The position numbers and the translations under genes are program-made. Under the pieces are notes generated by a model, which worked only from the letters and a program-made list of their open reading frames with translations, had not been told where the DNA came from and ran no database searches. Source: Incurvaria masculella (taxonomy: Eukaryota; Arthropoda; Insecta; Lepidoptera; Incurvariidae). From it: a DNA stretch of 64,000 bases. The stretch covers positions 1,324,501 to 1,388,500 of the forward strand of contig OX335651.1 in assembly GCA_946894095.1 (NCBI GenBank). Reading direction: 5' to 3'. Shown piece by piece: positions 9,311-21,179 of this stretch; position 1 is the first letter of the stretch; every line of letters starts with the position of its first letter.

Positions 9311-10885
9311 AATGTATGTCACTAGAAGCGGAATGAGGCGGGTGAAGAGAGGGTGTGGGCGGGACAGGGTGGTACTGGCGCCATTTTATACGTCAAGCGT
9401 AGCGAGGAATATATAAGTATTCATTTCATACATGCATACGTTCATGATACCAAAAGGTCTATTAGTTAAGTAATCATTTTGAACAGTGACCTCAAACGTT
9501 GTAGTACCTATCAAACAAATGTAAAAATAGCTGAATTCGAACCTGCTACGGCAAGATTACATGCCCGCTGTCTCAATATACAAAATATATGGAATTATAT
9601 TCTAAACACGGTTCCTCCGTGCTCAACTCAATGCATACATTGTATTACAAAATTTACTTGCTGTATATTTTTTTACAGTCATTTACAGGATTTTTTAATT
9701 TTTTTTCTTATAAAAAATTTTTAGTGTGTGATTTTTACGTATCGATTTTTATATATAATAATGTCTGTGAATGTATGCTATAGAGTTTTTTTTATAGTTC
9801 TAACACCTAAGTTTTCATTGCAAGATTAAGATTTCCATCTGAAACCATGCTGAAGTTTTCACAAATGACTAAATACTTCAAAACTGCTATTAAAGCGTTA
9901 CCTACTTAAACGTAACAACAATTTTCAATGCTCACTTGCAAATAAGCCACCTTCAGTCCGCCAGTGAGAAAACGCCCTTAGTGCCAATCACTTCCCTCGA
10001 AAAGCAACCCTCAAAATCCTACTGTTCAGTTCAATTTCCAAGAGACTAATAACATTTCGAGGCCAGATTCCTGAGATAGCTACCGCGTTCGGCAACACGT
10101 CCAGATGGGATATACACAAGAAGTGTCTGCTCGATATCCGACCTTATGGTGCAGGAATATGGTGTGTATTCGCTATTTGTGACGCGCCGGGACCCAGGGG
10201 AGAAGGGAGGCGTCGCCAGTACGGGGTGGGGGTGGAGGGGTGGGGTAGGTTGACGTCTCTACCGCTCTGCGAATGGATTTGCACAAACACGCAAAGGTAC
10301 CGCAGCTACGTTGTTGCACTGCCATATCTCACATCTGGATGAAACATTTGAGAACGTACATACATACCTTCGACGATTCCTGAAAAAAAAAACAAATACC
10401 AAGATACCCCCTGCTACTCAAAATTATTATACACCTTCGAAAAATGCCGGCTTTGAGTTGTAATTAAATCTTAAAGCATATTACAATTTTAGTCAAGTCT
10501 ACAATGTGGATAGTTTTTTTTTAATGCTGTATTTCTGCATTTGGTACCTAAAAATATAAGGATGGTATTAAAAATTTTTGTACATTTTAAAATTACTTAA
10601 CGACCTGGTTAAGAGTGTCAAAAGTATTGTTCATTTGGTTAATAATAAATGCTCAGGCGCCAGAAGACATGTTTTAAAATTATGATATAGCCTAATTTTT
10701 TAATGTTTTTAATTCAATATTTCCATTTTGAAAAAAACTATTGCATACACATGCAATAGTTGGTTCTTATTAATTACTTGGATGATAAATTTGATTGTGT
10801 GATTTTTAATATTCAGTTAAATTTGAATAAGAAGAAATTAAAACATCATCATTAAAAATTATATTTTTGTTGTAATTTTTTTCAT
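9311..10885. other. Mostly unique AT-rich sequence with one G-rich island
   Basis: No gene is supported. 10180-10260 is G-rich (GGGGTGGGGGTGGAGGGGTG type). Short frames near 9479-9783 are Tyr/Phe/Asn-rich translations without motifs. Confidence 0.5.
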
Positions 10886-10886
10886 C

Positions 10887-11715
10887 ATGGTGAACTTATA
10901 CTTTGTAATTTTTTTGTACTTAACGGATTTATTTTTGTTTCAATTTGGGGACTGTACAAACTTTTCGGAAGCTATTTCTGAAATGCGCCCACGCGACCTA
11001 GTTGCCCTTGTGTCTCTTAATCATCTCACGAAGGCGGTCGATAACTGTCACAAGGAACTACAGTTGTTGCGCTTGTCTAGTGTTGACGCGATAAGGATCG
11101 TCGCAGTGGCTCAAGACACCTGCTCGCCGAGGGTGACAGGTTGTTCCTTCGAGTCGGAAATTCACGCTAGAGCGGCAACCACTTCGCACTGACGCTGGAA
11201 CGTCATGCCGGTGGCACCGGGCGAGTCGCACCGACGACGGCTGGTCTCCCACGCTGATGACCTTCCGGTCTTGCTGACGGATGTTTCTGATAGAGCGAGC
11301 ATCGTAGCACGAAACTGCTTTGTCATGCTGAATCAAAAATGTATGCCCATCTATACATAAGCTTAGATGAAAAATATACATAAGTCAATGCATGGATGAC
11401 GCCTTTCGTAAGGACGTGACAGCTGATGCGTTTCTCTCCGATAGCTGGAATTTTGCACTTATCAACTAGCGTAGGGTAAGCATGCGCAGACTTGAATGTC
11501 ACACTGATAATGATTGTGTACGCTGTATCACGCTGATGGCTGAAATGTCACGATCACAGTATGTCGTGTCCCTTGATATGCAAACGCGCTGCTGGGGTTC
11601 CACGCTGACGGCTTGCGTGTCATACTGACGAATGACGTATCGTTTTGACAGAGCGACGCGATTATAGCACAAAGCGGTTGTGTCATTATTACTAAAAGTT
11701 ATATAAGCTGATAAC
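10887..11715. repeat. Degenerate internal duplication, origin unknown
   Basis: Blocks around 11270-11360 and 11625-11710 match loosely: TGACGGATGTTTC..AGAGCGAGC..TAGCACGAAACTGC..TGTCATGCTG versus TGACGAATGACG..AGAGCGACG..TAGCACAAAGCGGT..TGTCATTATT. CACGCTGATG/CACGCTGACGG motifs recur through 11160-11610. A plus-strand frame at 10887-11192 (101 aa) has a hydrophobic start and a non-repetitive middle (EMRPRDLVALVSLNHL), but I recognise no family. It may be eroded coding sequence of the LINE whose C-terminus follows at 11717. Confidence 0.35.
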
Positions 11716-11716
11716 C

Positions 11717-12165
11717 ATGCATATCACCCGCAGCAGAGAATCAGAGCACCCCCTTGTTGGTGACATTAGGCTTTTGAGAGCTAACCGTTTCTCAAACTCA
11801 TTTCTCTGCCGCACCGCCAGGATATGGAACTGTCTGCCGGCGGGTGCCTTCCCTCATACCCATAACCTGGGAGTCTTCAAGCGTAATTTTAACAAGCTCG
11901 ATAGCTCAGCGATAGTCCGCAAATCCGTTGGCATGGTGCCTCGCTGAGCTTGGTTTCGCGAGGCGAGGTGTTTTTGGCTTTTCTGAGCACCTTTGGTACT
12001 CAGCACAGCAACCCATACCGGTTTTTCATTAAACAAAATTGCAATTGATTAAGCGCCACGCTATTGTTTGGTATTAGCCTTTCGTTAGGGCGTATTAATG
12101 CCTCGTGGCACTTCAATGGCTTGAGCATTACGCCATGGAGGTTATTTCATCACCTCCATGGACGA
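11717..12165 (+). pseudogene. LINE reverse transcriptase C-terminus and 3' UTR, relic
   Basis: The frame 11717-11944 ends with the pattern typical of Jockey/CR1-type ORF2 C-termini: RFSNSFLCRTARIWNCLPAG, then FPHTHNLGVFKRNFNK. The rest of ORF2 is absent upstream, so the copy is 5'-truncated. The 3' UTR includes a perfect 10 bp hairpin CCATGGAGGT/ACCTCCATGG (loop of 9) near 12133-12161. It is unrelated in sequence to the 3' UTR hairpin of the intact LINE. Confidence 0.7.
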
Positions 12166-12184
12166 GGGCTGGAGAGTTAACAGG

Positions 12185-12710
12185 GCGTATTATTTTGATG
12201 GTTGACATGTTACTATGACCGCTGAGCTCACCCAAGATTATAATTTTGAGACGGTTATAACCATTCGTTCTGGGCCAGAAATCTTACGAAAATAATACCT
12301 ACCTTTGTTTATTTTCCTCTACCTCTGTCGTATTTAAACTATTGGGCTAGTAATTTTACATGGCGGTAAGAGTACCAATGATTATTATATGATTTTGAGC
12401 ATCAATAAAACCACAGCACAAAAGTTTGGTTGGTAACAAGTGTCGCAGACATCGGATCAATATACTTTCCCTGATGCCGCTCCGCCGCCGCCGGTGGCAC
12501 CCACACAGATTATAATTTGTAAGTGGGCCGTGAAATTACTGTTTTTTCCTCATAAATTCGCTGGAAAGGCGTTAGAGGTTTACCTGAACGGAATACATTA
12601 CAGCTCCTTATTGAATAAATTTACCAGGAGCTAAGTGTCTACCAGTGGGTGAACAAAGACTTTTAGATTTTCTGTGCACTATTACTAGTACTACATAATA
12701 TATAGATATT
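12185..12710. other. No recognisable feature
   Basis: Moderately AT-rich. A short frame at 12440-12634 contains a Pro-rich stretch (AAPPPPVAPTQ) from a CCGCCGCCG run but no domain. Nothing else is supported. Confidence 0.45.
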
Positions 12711-13579
12711 ATGGCTCTTGACCAGAGCCGGTAGTCTCAGTTCTCACCTAAATTGGCGTTTACGTAACTTCGAAGTTCCGTAAAAAATGTCAAACTCCAT
12801 ACAAGTTTTGACTAGATATTCTGTGGTTTTACTTCTTCAAGCTGTCAAAGTCAAACGTGGACTTCCCATTTGTATGAAAACGCGGAGTGGACGAAAATGG
12901 CAACGTCGACGTATTTACGGAAACGTTGAGTAAGCTGTCAAATCAAGCTCGGACTCGCAAATGTTAGTTCGCTTAACGGCCACTGCGCGCGCTCTTCAAT
13001 TTCTCCATACATTTGAAAACGCCAAATGGAGTTGACGGAAAACGCCAGTCGATCGGTTTGCCGTAAATGCCAATTCAGGTGAGAACTCAGACTGACCACT
13101 CTGTACCCGAAGTCTCAGTTGTCACCTAAATTGGCGTTACGGCAAACCGATCGACTGGCGTTTTCCGTCAACTCCATACAAGTTTTTACTAGATATTCTG
13201 CGGTTTTACTTTTTCAAGCTGTCAAAGTCAAACTCGGACTTCAGATTTGTATGAAAACGCGGAGTCGATGTAAACGGCAACGTCGACGTATTTACGGCAA
13301 CGTTGAGTAAGCTGTCAAATCAAGCTCGGACTCGCAAATGTTAGTTCGATTAACGCCCGCTGCGCGCGCTCTTCAATTTCTCCACACATTTCCACTCTGT
13401 CCACTCTGCGTTTTCATACAAATCGGAAGTCCGCGTTTGACTTTGACAGCTTGAAGAAGTAAAACCACAGAATATCTAGTAAAAACTTGTATGGAGTTTG
13501 ACGTTTTTACGGAACTTAGAAGTTACGTAAACGCCAATTTAGGTGAGAACTGAGACTACCGGCTCTGGTCAAGAGCCAT
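12711..13579. mobile_element. Large palindromic MITE (family F), double unit
   Basis: Arms of about 180 bp at the two ends are near-identical inverted copies, starting ATGGCTCTTGACCAGAGCCG at 12711 and ending with its complement at 13579. Each outer end itself folds into GGCTCT/AGAGCC. Just inside is TA-GTCTCAGTTCTCACC, with TA also on the other side. In the middle (about 13080-13125) two further GTCTCAG..TCACCTAAATTGGCG ends meet, so this is two units head to head or one nested in another. It is non-coding. Confidence 0.85.
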
Positions 13580-15270
13580 AACTGATCCATCGAAAATAAG
13601 ATTTTAAATTTGTTACTTCTTTATTAGTTACTGTCAAGTACGGTCATATTTTTTTATATCTTGTCCGAACAGTTCGTTCTCACCCCATTTCGTGTTGGTC
13701 TCTATTCCTCTAAATGTCTGTCATAGTATTTAGCTTGTAGTTCCGAACACACTGTATAGTTAATTCGTCAATGTGACCGTTTAGTAATGTTAGGATCCTT
13801 ACTGTTCCTTTCTGCTATCTCAAGGCGAAACGGACCGATCCCATCAATCCTGTAAATGCTTTATTATAGGGTGCAACAACAGTGGCATTGACGACATCGA
13901 ATGATACAATGTCTTGAGTTTTGACGAAATTTGCTTTTGTAGTTTTAGAATTCAAATTTTTAGCTTTGCGTAGAAGGTCTATTTACACAATTTCATGGTC
14001 ACATAATACCTTCCTATCACGGATAGCGACGATCTCAGTCCTTACAACAGTAAATAAATTTTGGCACACGTTTTTCGCCGTCACGAAAAAGACTAGGTGG
14101 CATCGAGAGGAAAACGGTGCGGGAATATAAGAGTGATACATAAGAGAGGCGAGTTTTACAAAGCACATAGGATGGAAGTGAGGAGCAGCGTTTGAGCGCG
14201 AGCATGAGCGAGGTCGACGGATCGCCTCGCCAGGAGCGGAGTTGGTGTGGGAGGGGGGGCGGAGGAGGCAACGGCGCCCCCTCGAGCCCCTGCCCCGGGC
14301 GGGGCGGGGGGGAGGGGGGCAACGGTCGGCCGCTCTGCATTAATAATGTTGATATCGGTTAAGCTGGTCGACGCGCATACCGTGTGCTGGCGCCCTCTGC
14401 AATTTGATTACCTGACTACTCGCCGGGCTATTGTGATGTCGATTATTAGCTGAAGGATGTGTTATGGATGGATCGGTGGCATTTGCATAATTGTACAACC
14501 ATGCGACCCGTGCGCATCAATGGAGCCTATTAATAATTATTAATTACATACATCAGTGTGGGATATGACCGTCCAAATTACATCGGTGTGAACTCTGACT
14601 GTACATATAATATTTACTTTACTTTCTAAAATGGGAATAATCCCGTAATGTACCACTTAACGGGCCATTCGAAAAAAAAATTAACGTCGGTCGAAGCAGA
14701 AATACAATTAATTAACAACACTGTTAAATCTTGATAACCGCGGGCGTTAATCCACGAAAAAATTCAAGATGGAAATTGGGCAGCTCGAGAGAAATTTCCC
14801 AGGGCGGGGGCGAGTCGCGGGGGAGGGGCGTCCCACCCTGAGCGGGGCGGGGAAGGGTATGCGTCAAGCAATAATTAAAATCGACGCGAATAATTAATAA
14901 CGGGCTTCTCTGGAAGGTCGGGGCGAGACAGGGTCGGAGTGTTGCGATGCAGAACTGGGTCAGATGGGACTTAAAGTTCTCCAACTGTCATCGAGCTGCA
15001 AACGAGAACCAAATATTTTATTGGAATTGTCTGAGTGAGCAATATGATTGATGGAATATTCATCGAATTATTTGTAATAATTTGTCATTCCATTTAGTCT
15101 AAGAATTTCCGAATTAACTTAATATTAAAATGGAATTTTCAGTTTTTAAGTTTTTTGTTCTTTTTAGGAGGCAATATATTGATTTCTCTTACTTTCTGCT
15201 TAACAATACATTACAAAACCTTTAAATTGGCAAGAACACAAAATTGTATTTATCTATTTGGAAACCAAAT
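13580..15270. other. Unannotated stretch with two G-rich islands
   Basis: 14215-14335 and 14795-14865 are G-rich islands with runs of 5-7 G. Between and around them the sequence is ordinary AT-rich. Pro/Arg/Gly-rich frames across the islands (for example 14035-14340 on the minus strand) follow from base composition. No gene or RNA is supported. Confidence 0.5.
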
Positions 15271-15279
15271 TGCTGGGAC

Positions 15280-15409
15280 CACCCACCAATGGTGGGACGA
15301 CGACATTAAGTGCGTCGGCGAAAAGCAGTGGTTCCGTACCGCTGGGGGCCGGAAGGACTGGAGAAAAATTAGAGAGGCGTATGTCCAGCAGTGGACGCAA
15401 ACACGCTGA
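15280..15409 (+). pseudogene. RTE-type LINE ORF C-terminus, relic
   Basis: Residues read WWDDDIKCVGEKQWFRTAGG, then KDWRKIREAYVQQWTQTR and stop, the typical end of RTE-clade LINE proteins (RWxDD..W....W...EAYVQQWT). Only about 40 codons are recognisable; the upstream reading frame (from 15155) is unrelated Leu/Ile-rich sequence. Related relics are at 60900-61838 and 61831-61942. Confidence 0.75.
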
Positions 15410-15419
15410 TTGACTGGCT

Positions 15420-15955
15420 GAAACAGCTAAAATCCTGATACATTTATTTACAATTTCCTCAGCCCATTAGAAAGTTTATCTTTGTAAATTTACCTAGTTA
15501 CTACTGCCTACTACCTACTATACCTATTGCTCTATACCTACTATACAAAGTTAACATATATACAAATGATATCTACTGATACCTACATACTTAACGAATT
15601 ATAATGAATTCGAGTTGCTGAGGTTTATTGTGAAATAGTTTGCTGCAAACCTTAGAATATCGGGTAAAGCATCCTATCTGTCCGATTGTGCTGTACCACT
15701 CGGAGTTTTAACTGTAAGCGATTATGGCATTGGTCTATTTGAGGAAATCTTACTGTCTATATTATAATATCATATTGCTGGAACAAGGACATCGCTATGA
15801 AAGCTTGCATGCTATGAAAATATGTTGGCCGTCGGACAGATGAGAGACAATTTGTATTCCGACGCCTGGAAATCTTCCTCTGACGATCTATTATAATGTT
15901 TCGTGCTATGTAGATTTCAAGTGAAGGACAATTATCTGTTACATAATATTTAAAT
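15420..15955. other. No recognisable feature
   Basis: AT-rich sequence with CTACCTACTATACC-type short tandem pieces near 15505-15545. No coding or structural signal is supported. Confidence 0.45.
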
Positions 15956-15957
15956 GA

Positions 15958-16236
15958 TCAGCACGTAGCTCAGAGGCCTGAGGCTTGCCTTGAATGCCAG
16001 AGGTCTGGGTTCAAATTCTCGCCCCGTTCATTAACCACTTTATTTTTCGTCCTGAGTTCGAATAGGAATCCATGTAAAACTGTAGGTCCACTTTCCCTAC
16101 TAGGTGGTAGGGTCAAGCCCGCCCAGTTTCGTATCATCGCATTGGATGAAAATATATCCGAAGTTGCAATACAAAATTGTCCGCACTTTCCATAACTCAA
16201 TGTATCCGTGCTCATAAAGGGAAGCTCCTTGAATTG
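15958..16236 (+). mobile_element. tRNA-headed SINE, 3'-truncated
   Basis: The head at about 15960-16025 has an A-box-like TAGCTCAGAGG and a B-box GGTTCAAATTC, then the SINE body (ATCCATGTAAAACTGTAGGT, CTACTAGGTGGTAGGGT, TCGCATTGGATGAAAA). It stops after GTGCTCATAAAGGGAAG and abuts a second copy pointing the other way, tail to tail. Confidence 0.8.
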
Positions 16237-16652
16237 TATCTTTTTTTTATGCGACCTGACATGGATGGCTAATACCACACAACTACCGTTATGATATTAG
16301 CCCAATCCACCACATTCCCGAAGGAATTTGGTGCCATGCCAGGACCTTCCCTTTATGAGCACGGCTACATTGAACTGGATGGAAAACACGGACAATTTTT
16401 CATTGCCGCTTCGACCATCTTTTTCATCCAGTGCGATGGTACCAACCCGGGCGGGCTTAAACCCTACCACCTAGTAGGGGAAGGGGACTTACAGTTTTAC
16501 ATGGATTCCGAACCATGGAGCAGCTCGCATTCGTGATGAAAATGAACTTATCGAACTCGGAAAGAGAAAGACAGTGGTGCATGTCGGTATTGAACCCAGG
16601 TCTCTGGTACGCTAGACCAGTCCCCGCGCCACTAGGCTACGAGCCGCTCATT
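16237..16652 (-). mobile_element. tRNA-headed SINE, near full length
   Basis: The T-run at 16242-16249 is the A-tail on the minus strand. The body runs through ACCTGACATGGATGGCTAAT to the head at about 16575-16650. The head complement gives TGAGCGGCTCGTAGCCTAGTGG (A-box TAGCCTAGTGG) and GGGTTCAATACC (B-box). It is about 415 bp and non-coding. Confidence 0.88.
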
Positions 16653-16680
16653 CTAATTCCCTCGGAAATTATGTGTGTTG

Positions 16681-16736
16681 AGTTATCATGATCGTCAGTT
16701 ATCATAACTATAGTTATCATAACCGTAAGTTATCAT
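16681..16736. repeat. Four spaced AGTTATCAT repeats
   Basis: AGTTATCAT starts at 16681, 16697, 16712 and 16728, spaced 15-16 bases. The complement of each contains TGATAA, the core of GATA-factor sites. It may be a decayed minisatellite or a clustered binding site; the sequence alone does not decide. Confidence 0.6.
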
Positions 16737-19290
16737 GACGGTTTGACGAGACTTGTACTCGGACCCATTAAGGTGAATCACCTCCAAGCCCGGGCCCAAG
16801 TAAACCAAGCTCATCCCATTCAACCCATTAAGTACGTGCCAATTAATTCATACCAAGTGCGGCCCTGAAGCACCCAACTCTCTTTGTAATTTGAACTGTG
16901 TATAAACCGGGATACTTTCGGGAATCTTCGCGACGGAGACGCCAAGTGGGGCGGACGCGGGCGGGGTGGCTGCAGGGATGGGGCGCCGGGGCAAGGGGCG
17001 AAGGGGGGGTTGAACCTGCGTCTAACTTCAACTTGCGAAATTAGCTGCTACTTGTATGGAGTGCGAATTTGATTTGAGATCAAACCGCAACCTCTCTTGT
17101 AGTTGCGTAACAGTGTTGGCAGAGTGATGATATCGTAGTTCAATTTTTATTTTTAATAACTTTATGCAATTGTTTATTACCTTACACGAGAATTTAACAT
17201 ACCTGCTTGGATGAATCAAAATATAAACCGAACGTCTAATACCATCAATCAATTCATCATGCATTCTAGTCAAGGCACCTACAAAACCAACGGATCTACC
17301 CTTTTTTAGATTTCGCCGTAAGTGTACAGTGGCACAAGTACAAGTACCCGTAGGACTGAGGTCATTCTCAGACCCTCAGCTAGCAATCAAAGATTTTGGC
17401 TGCTCTGTCACACATCTGAAAAGCCCGCGACTAGATCGGCCAATCATTTATATTTTCAGCAGTCTAGGTCCGCAGCCTCCGCAAAAGTTCGAAAACCCAA
17501 GAGCGTCGCAGGGCGCCTTTTTATGTGAGGTCCTGGAGTACGCTATATGTGTATAAAATATAATATTGTATTGGATGTCTTGGATGGCAAAAATTGGGGG
17601 GCTTTGTGCAAACACTTGAACCCCTAAACGTATGAAACCTCGTCCACCTCCAACCAATAACAAAATGACAACTGCCACACCAAAACTATACGAGACACAC
17701 CAATCATTGCACTATATATTTGTCGTTTAAGATCCTTGTCTTGATCGAAGTTTGACTTTGGCAGGGAGGTTCCCACTCCTAAAGCGTCGGAGACTAGATA
17801 ATATGCTACTAGACCTATACAGTACTTATACATATACGAGAACACAGATCGATCGACTTTATTAGCAGAGCCATTTAGTTATTAGGAAGTCTACTATCTA
17901 TCATCGAAAACATGAATTTCAATTTGGAGGTAAGAGTGATATCGGTCATATATTCTGTGCTTTCGAAATAGCGAGCCAGTCCGAACTTATCTTCGCTTTT
18001 TTTTCAAGAGATAGAGAATGACATTACCAAAGATTTAATGTTAACTTAATTTTGTTTTAACTTGTTTATCATGTGGAGGAAATTAATCTCGGACTGAGGA
18101 CAATTTTAGTTCTCATATTCCCCACATAACAAACTGTGAGCCAACCGTTATTTAAAATTAACGTCAAATGTATGCTTTGGGTTTCATTAAAATTGTGACC
18201 ATACTCCAGGATTGGCTCAATAGGGGGTGGGGGTGTTGCAAAATAAAGGCCTTTACGAGGTCTTTCGGGTTACCAAAACATATCGTGAAGCGTATTAATA
18301 ATAATTGAAAAAAGGTTAGGGCGGAGATGAGGAGATTGCATCCGCACTATTATCAGTTTAGGGGGGCTTATGCACCCATTCCTTTCGCAACGGGATCCGC
18401 TCCTGATTGTGGTGCACCTCAAGCTTGAGTGATGCTAAATCAATCGAACTGCGTCTGTCGTCGCGCGCCGTTCCGATGTGCCCTCATTGCACGAGCTCTC
18501 GAGTTCGAGACAGTTTTTCCTCGAAACCTACCCGGTGAGACCCTTCAGTACTTTGATGTTTCAGATAACAGGGTTCGGTGGCACCGAAGTGGTTCGAGAC
18601 TTATATCGTTAACGTTGAGCGGGAATCAAAGTGATTATTTTGTTCGTACGGAAAAACATGCCATGATTTTTACTATTATTTGCGGTATTACAACCTGAAT
18701 TATAATAAATAAATTTTTTTTATTCTTTGTCACAATATTATGTCAATTAGTTGCTAAATAAAAACCGAAGATGTTAAAACTGTTATTATTAAAGTGATGT
18801 TTTCATTCTCGTATACAACACTGAGAAAATAATTGACTTTGAAATATTAATGAATTATGAAGTAAATTATAGCCAAATAATTTTGAAATTTCAGGTTTAC
18901 TGAACATTTATTGGACACTTTAAGCCAGCAATAGCACTTAAAAAGTTGCACCATATAACAGTATTAAATAAAAATTTCTAAAACAACAATAAACCTGAAT
19001 GATACATTTCTTTTATCAAGAAGCAGGATTTAGGGGAAGCTGGGCTGCAACCCCGCAGACCTGACGCCTCCGCGCCCTTCGTACGTCACGGCGTGTCATG
19101 TATCGATGACGTAATCACCCCTCTCCCCGCAACCATACCTCAAGCACCCTGAGCTTACGGCAGCCGCGTGACGTCAGAGCGGCGGGGGACAGGCCGTGAA
19201 GGACTTTTGTACGTTTTGACTTTCAACAGATACTCAAGGTTAATTGGACCGTCTGCAAAGGAGGTTTGTATCAGCACGGCGTTATCACTA
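16737..19290. other. Mostly unique sequence, no gene supported
   Basis: A G-rich island lies at about 16920-17015. The remainder is ordinary AT-rich sequence. Short frames at 17322-17556, 17448-17845 and 18429-18698 lack recognisable motifs and overlap frames on the other strand. 19020-19200 is G+C-richer. No RNA gene is seen. Confidence 0.45.
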
Positions 19291-19292
19291 CG

Positions 19293-19390
19293 GGACCTAC
19301 AGTTTTACATGGATTCCTGAACATGGAGCAGCACGCATTCGCAACGAAATTAACTTTTCCAACTAAGAAGGACAAAAAAAGTGATGCATT
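19293..19390 (-). mobile_element. SINE fragment
   Basis: GGGACCTACAGTTTTACATGG, then ATGGAGCAGCACGCATTCGC and ACTTTTCCAACTAAGAAGGA match the region between head and body of the tRNA-headed SINEs (minus orientation). Both head and tail are lost. Confidence 0.7.
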
Positions 19391-19397
19391 AACGAGA

Positions 19398-19530
19398 CGG
19401 GCCACATATTAAGGTCCTTTCTTAGCACATTGCAATCAATACCAGTACTTTAGTAATCAGCACTTTAGTAATTAAAACCATTTAAGTGTCGATTAAAATA
19501 AATCAGCACTTGGTGAAAACCAGGCTTATT
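19398..19530 (-). repeat. Interspersed repeat H, copy 1
   Basis: The complement reads GGTTTTCACCAAGTGCTGAT, an AATCGACACTTAAA block, ACTAAAGTACTGGTATTGAT and GCTAAGAAAGGACC. The same order recurs at 51645-51765 and 52357-52468. It is a short dispersed family of about 110-130 bp of unknown class. Confidence 0.65.
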
Positions 19531-19544
19531 GTTATTAGGTGCAT

Positions 19545-19628
19545 TCATATTATATTAAATTATTACATCGTATTAAATTATTATATTATATTTAAATATT
19601 ACATTATCTTAAATTATTACATTATTCA
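19545..19628. repeat. AT-rich tandem repeat
   Basis: Loose repeats of ATTAAATTATTACAT, about 15-20 bases each, in five or so copies. It is simple sequence. Confidence 0.7.
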
Positions 19629-19769
19629 ACATTCGCATTGACATTTATGGTTAAAATTATTATTCTCATAATTAGGTTAGTAATTACAAAAAACCCTTAA
19701 AAATCGGGGCGATCTTAGATGAGTTTTCTTTTAAGATAAAATTCGTGCTCGTAGGGAATGTGGCCTGCT

Positions 19770-20013
19770 GGGGGTCCATTCAGAGTAAGAGTGAGTTCGA
19801 GTTCGGGAGTGAGTTAACCTAAAAATAGCTGGGAAATATATTATTATTTAAATAACGGAACCGTTATTTTTACTTCCAACGTATTTACGGGACAGACCAG
19901 ATTTTTACCTACCTGTAATGATGTTCAAGAAGTGTGGAAACATTAACTATTTAAAAAAGTGAGTTGATATTTAGTGCAGAATTCGAACTCACTCTTACTC
20001 TGAATGGACCCCC
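19770..20013. mobile_element. Inverted-repeat element, about 244 bp
   Basis: Left end GGGGGTCCATTCAGAGTAAG and the complement of the right end agree over about 33 bases (continuing AGTGAGTTCGA). The interior is AT-rich. The flanks give no clear target duplication (..CTGCT before, TGTAC.. after). Probably a MITE; superfamily not determined. Confidence 0.75.
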
Positions 20014-20310
20014 TGTACAGGCTCGCCGCAGATTATCCGCCCACCACCGAAAGCGTGGAAGTGAGTGCCTGAAATAGTACCCGTCCCGGGGCGACGGTGG
20101 CTCCGGAGTCGCCTACGACTTCGGGGAATAACCTACGGCCTACTCTGAACAATCCCGCCCACGAGGTTCGCTCACACCCTCATCTATCGTAACTAAATGT
20201 CAGATGTCCAATGCGTAAATCAATGAACTCATCTCGTTTTTCTTATTTTAAAATATATTGACGAGGCAAAAACGAGATCGAATTGAGGTTCATGTAGGTA
20301 ATGGAAATAT

Positions 20311-20609
20311 AAAAAAACCGGCCAAGTGCGAGTCGGAATCGCACACGAAGGGTTCCGTACTATCGTATAAAATGTTACACAAAAAAATCACGTTTGTTGT
20401 GGGGAGCCCCTTTAATTTTTATATTTTTATTTATTTTACCTATTTGTTGTTATAGCGGCAAAATAAATACACACTCTGTGAAAATTTCAGCTGCCCAAGT
20501 ATTACAGTTCATGAGATACAGCCCTGTGACAGTCGGACGGACGGGCGGACGGACGGCGGACGGACGGACGGACGGATGGACGGACGGACAGCGGAGGCTT
20601 AGTAATGGG
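20311..20609 (+). repeat. GACG-type repeat, 3'-truncated
   Basis: Starts AAAAAACCGGCCAAGTGCGAG and includes the CTATTTGTTGTTATAGCGGC block and GACG array (20533-20588). It breaks off after GGAGGCTTAGTAATGGGG, so the terminal hairpin is missing. Confidence 0.88.
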
Positions 20610-20721
20610 GCTGTTAGCCTGATTTTATGAAAAAAATCTGTTTCGAATGTTTTTTTTATCGAGAGGGCGAGGTAGTGGCCTCCAAAGTGTAGAACGTCGG
20701 TATTTCACGCCATAACGCACA

Positions 20722-21166
20722 GGCTCTGTTCGGGCTGCTTGCTCTGAGCCACTATAAGCAGGAAATTGCAAGAAAAAGCGGTTTGTCTAACGGAATGACA
20801 GTTCTGTGAACCTACCTCGGCCGTTTTCGCTGAACAATAGAACTGTTCGGAATCGCTTGGAATCGAACGGAATCAAAACTGTCAGCTGTCAGCGAGTTTG
20901 GTCGCTCGTTATTTGTCTTTCGACAAATCGTTTGATTGTGCGTTTGATGTTGTAGATAATCTTTTGAAACTTTGCGATGCTAGCTTCCAAAATGAATCCG
21001 TCACACATACGTCAAACTGTACGTCAAACAAATGGAATGGATTTCAAATGGTTGAGGCGTTCGGGCTGTCGGAGCATGAAATCTTGCACCGTGCTGTTCC
21101 GCCTGGTTCTGTTCTGTACCGAAACGGAATGGAACCGTTCCGCGGAGCAATAGCCCGAACAGAGCT
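20722..21166. mobile_element. Candidate inverted-repeat DNA element, about 445 bp
   Basis: GGCTCTGTTCGGGCTGCTTG at 20722 is matched in complement by 21145-21166 (GAGCAATAGCCCGAACAGAGCT). Outside the ends the 9-mers TATTTCACG (20701) and TATTTCATG (21171) resemble each other but are offset on the left. A 98-codon frame at 20898-21191 lies inside and has no recognised domain. Superfamily unknown. Confidence 0.55.
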
Positions 21167-21179
21167 ACAGTATTTCATG

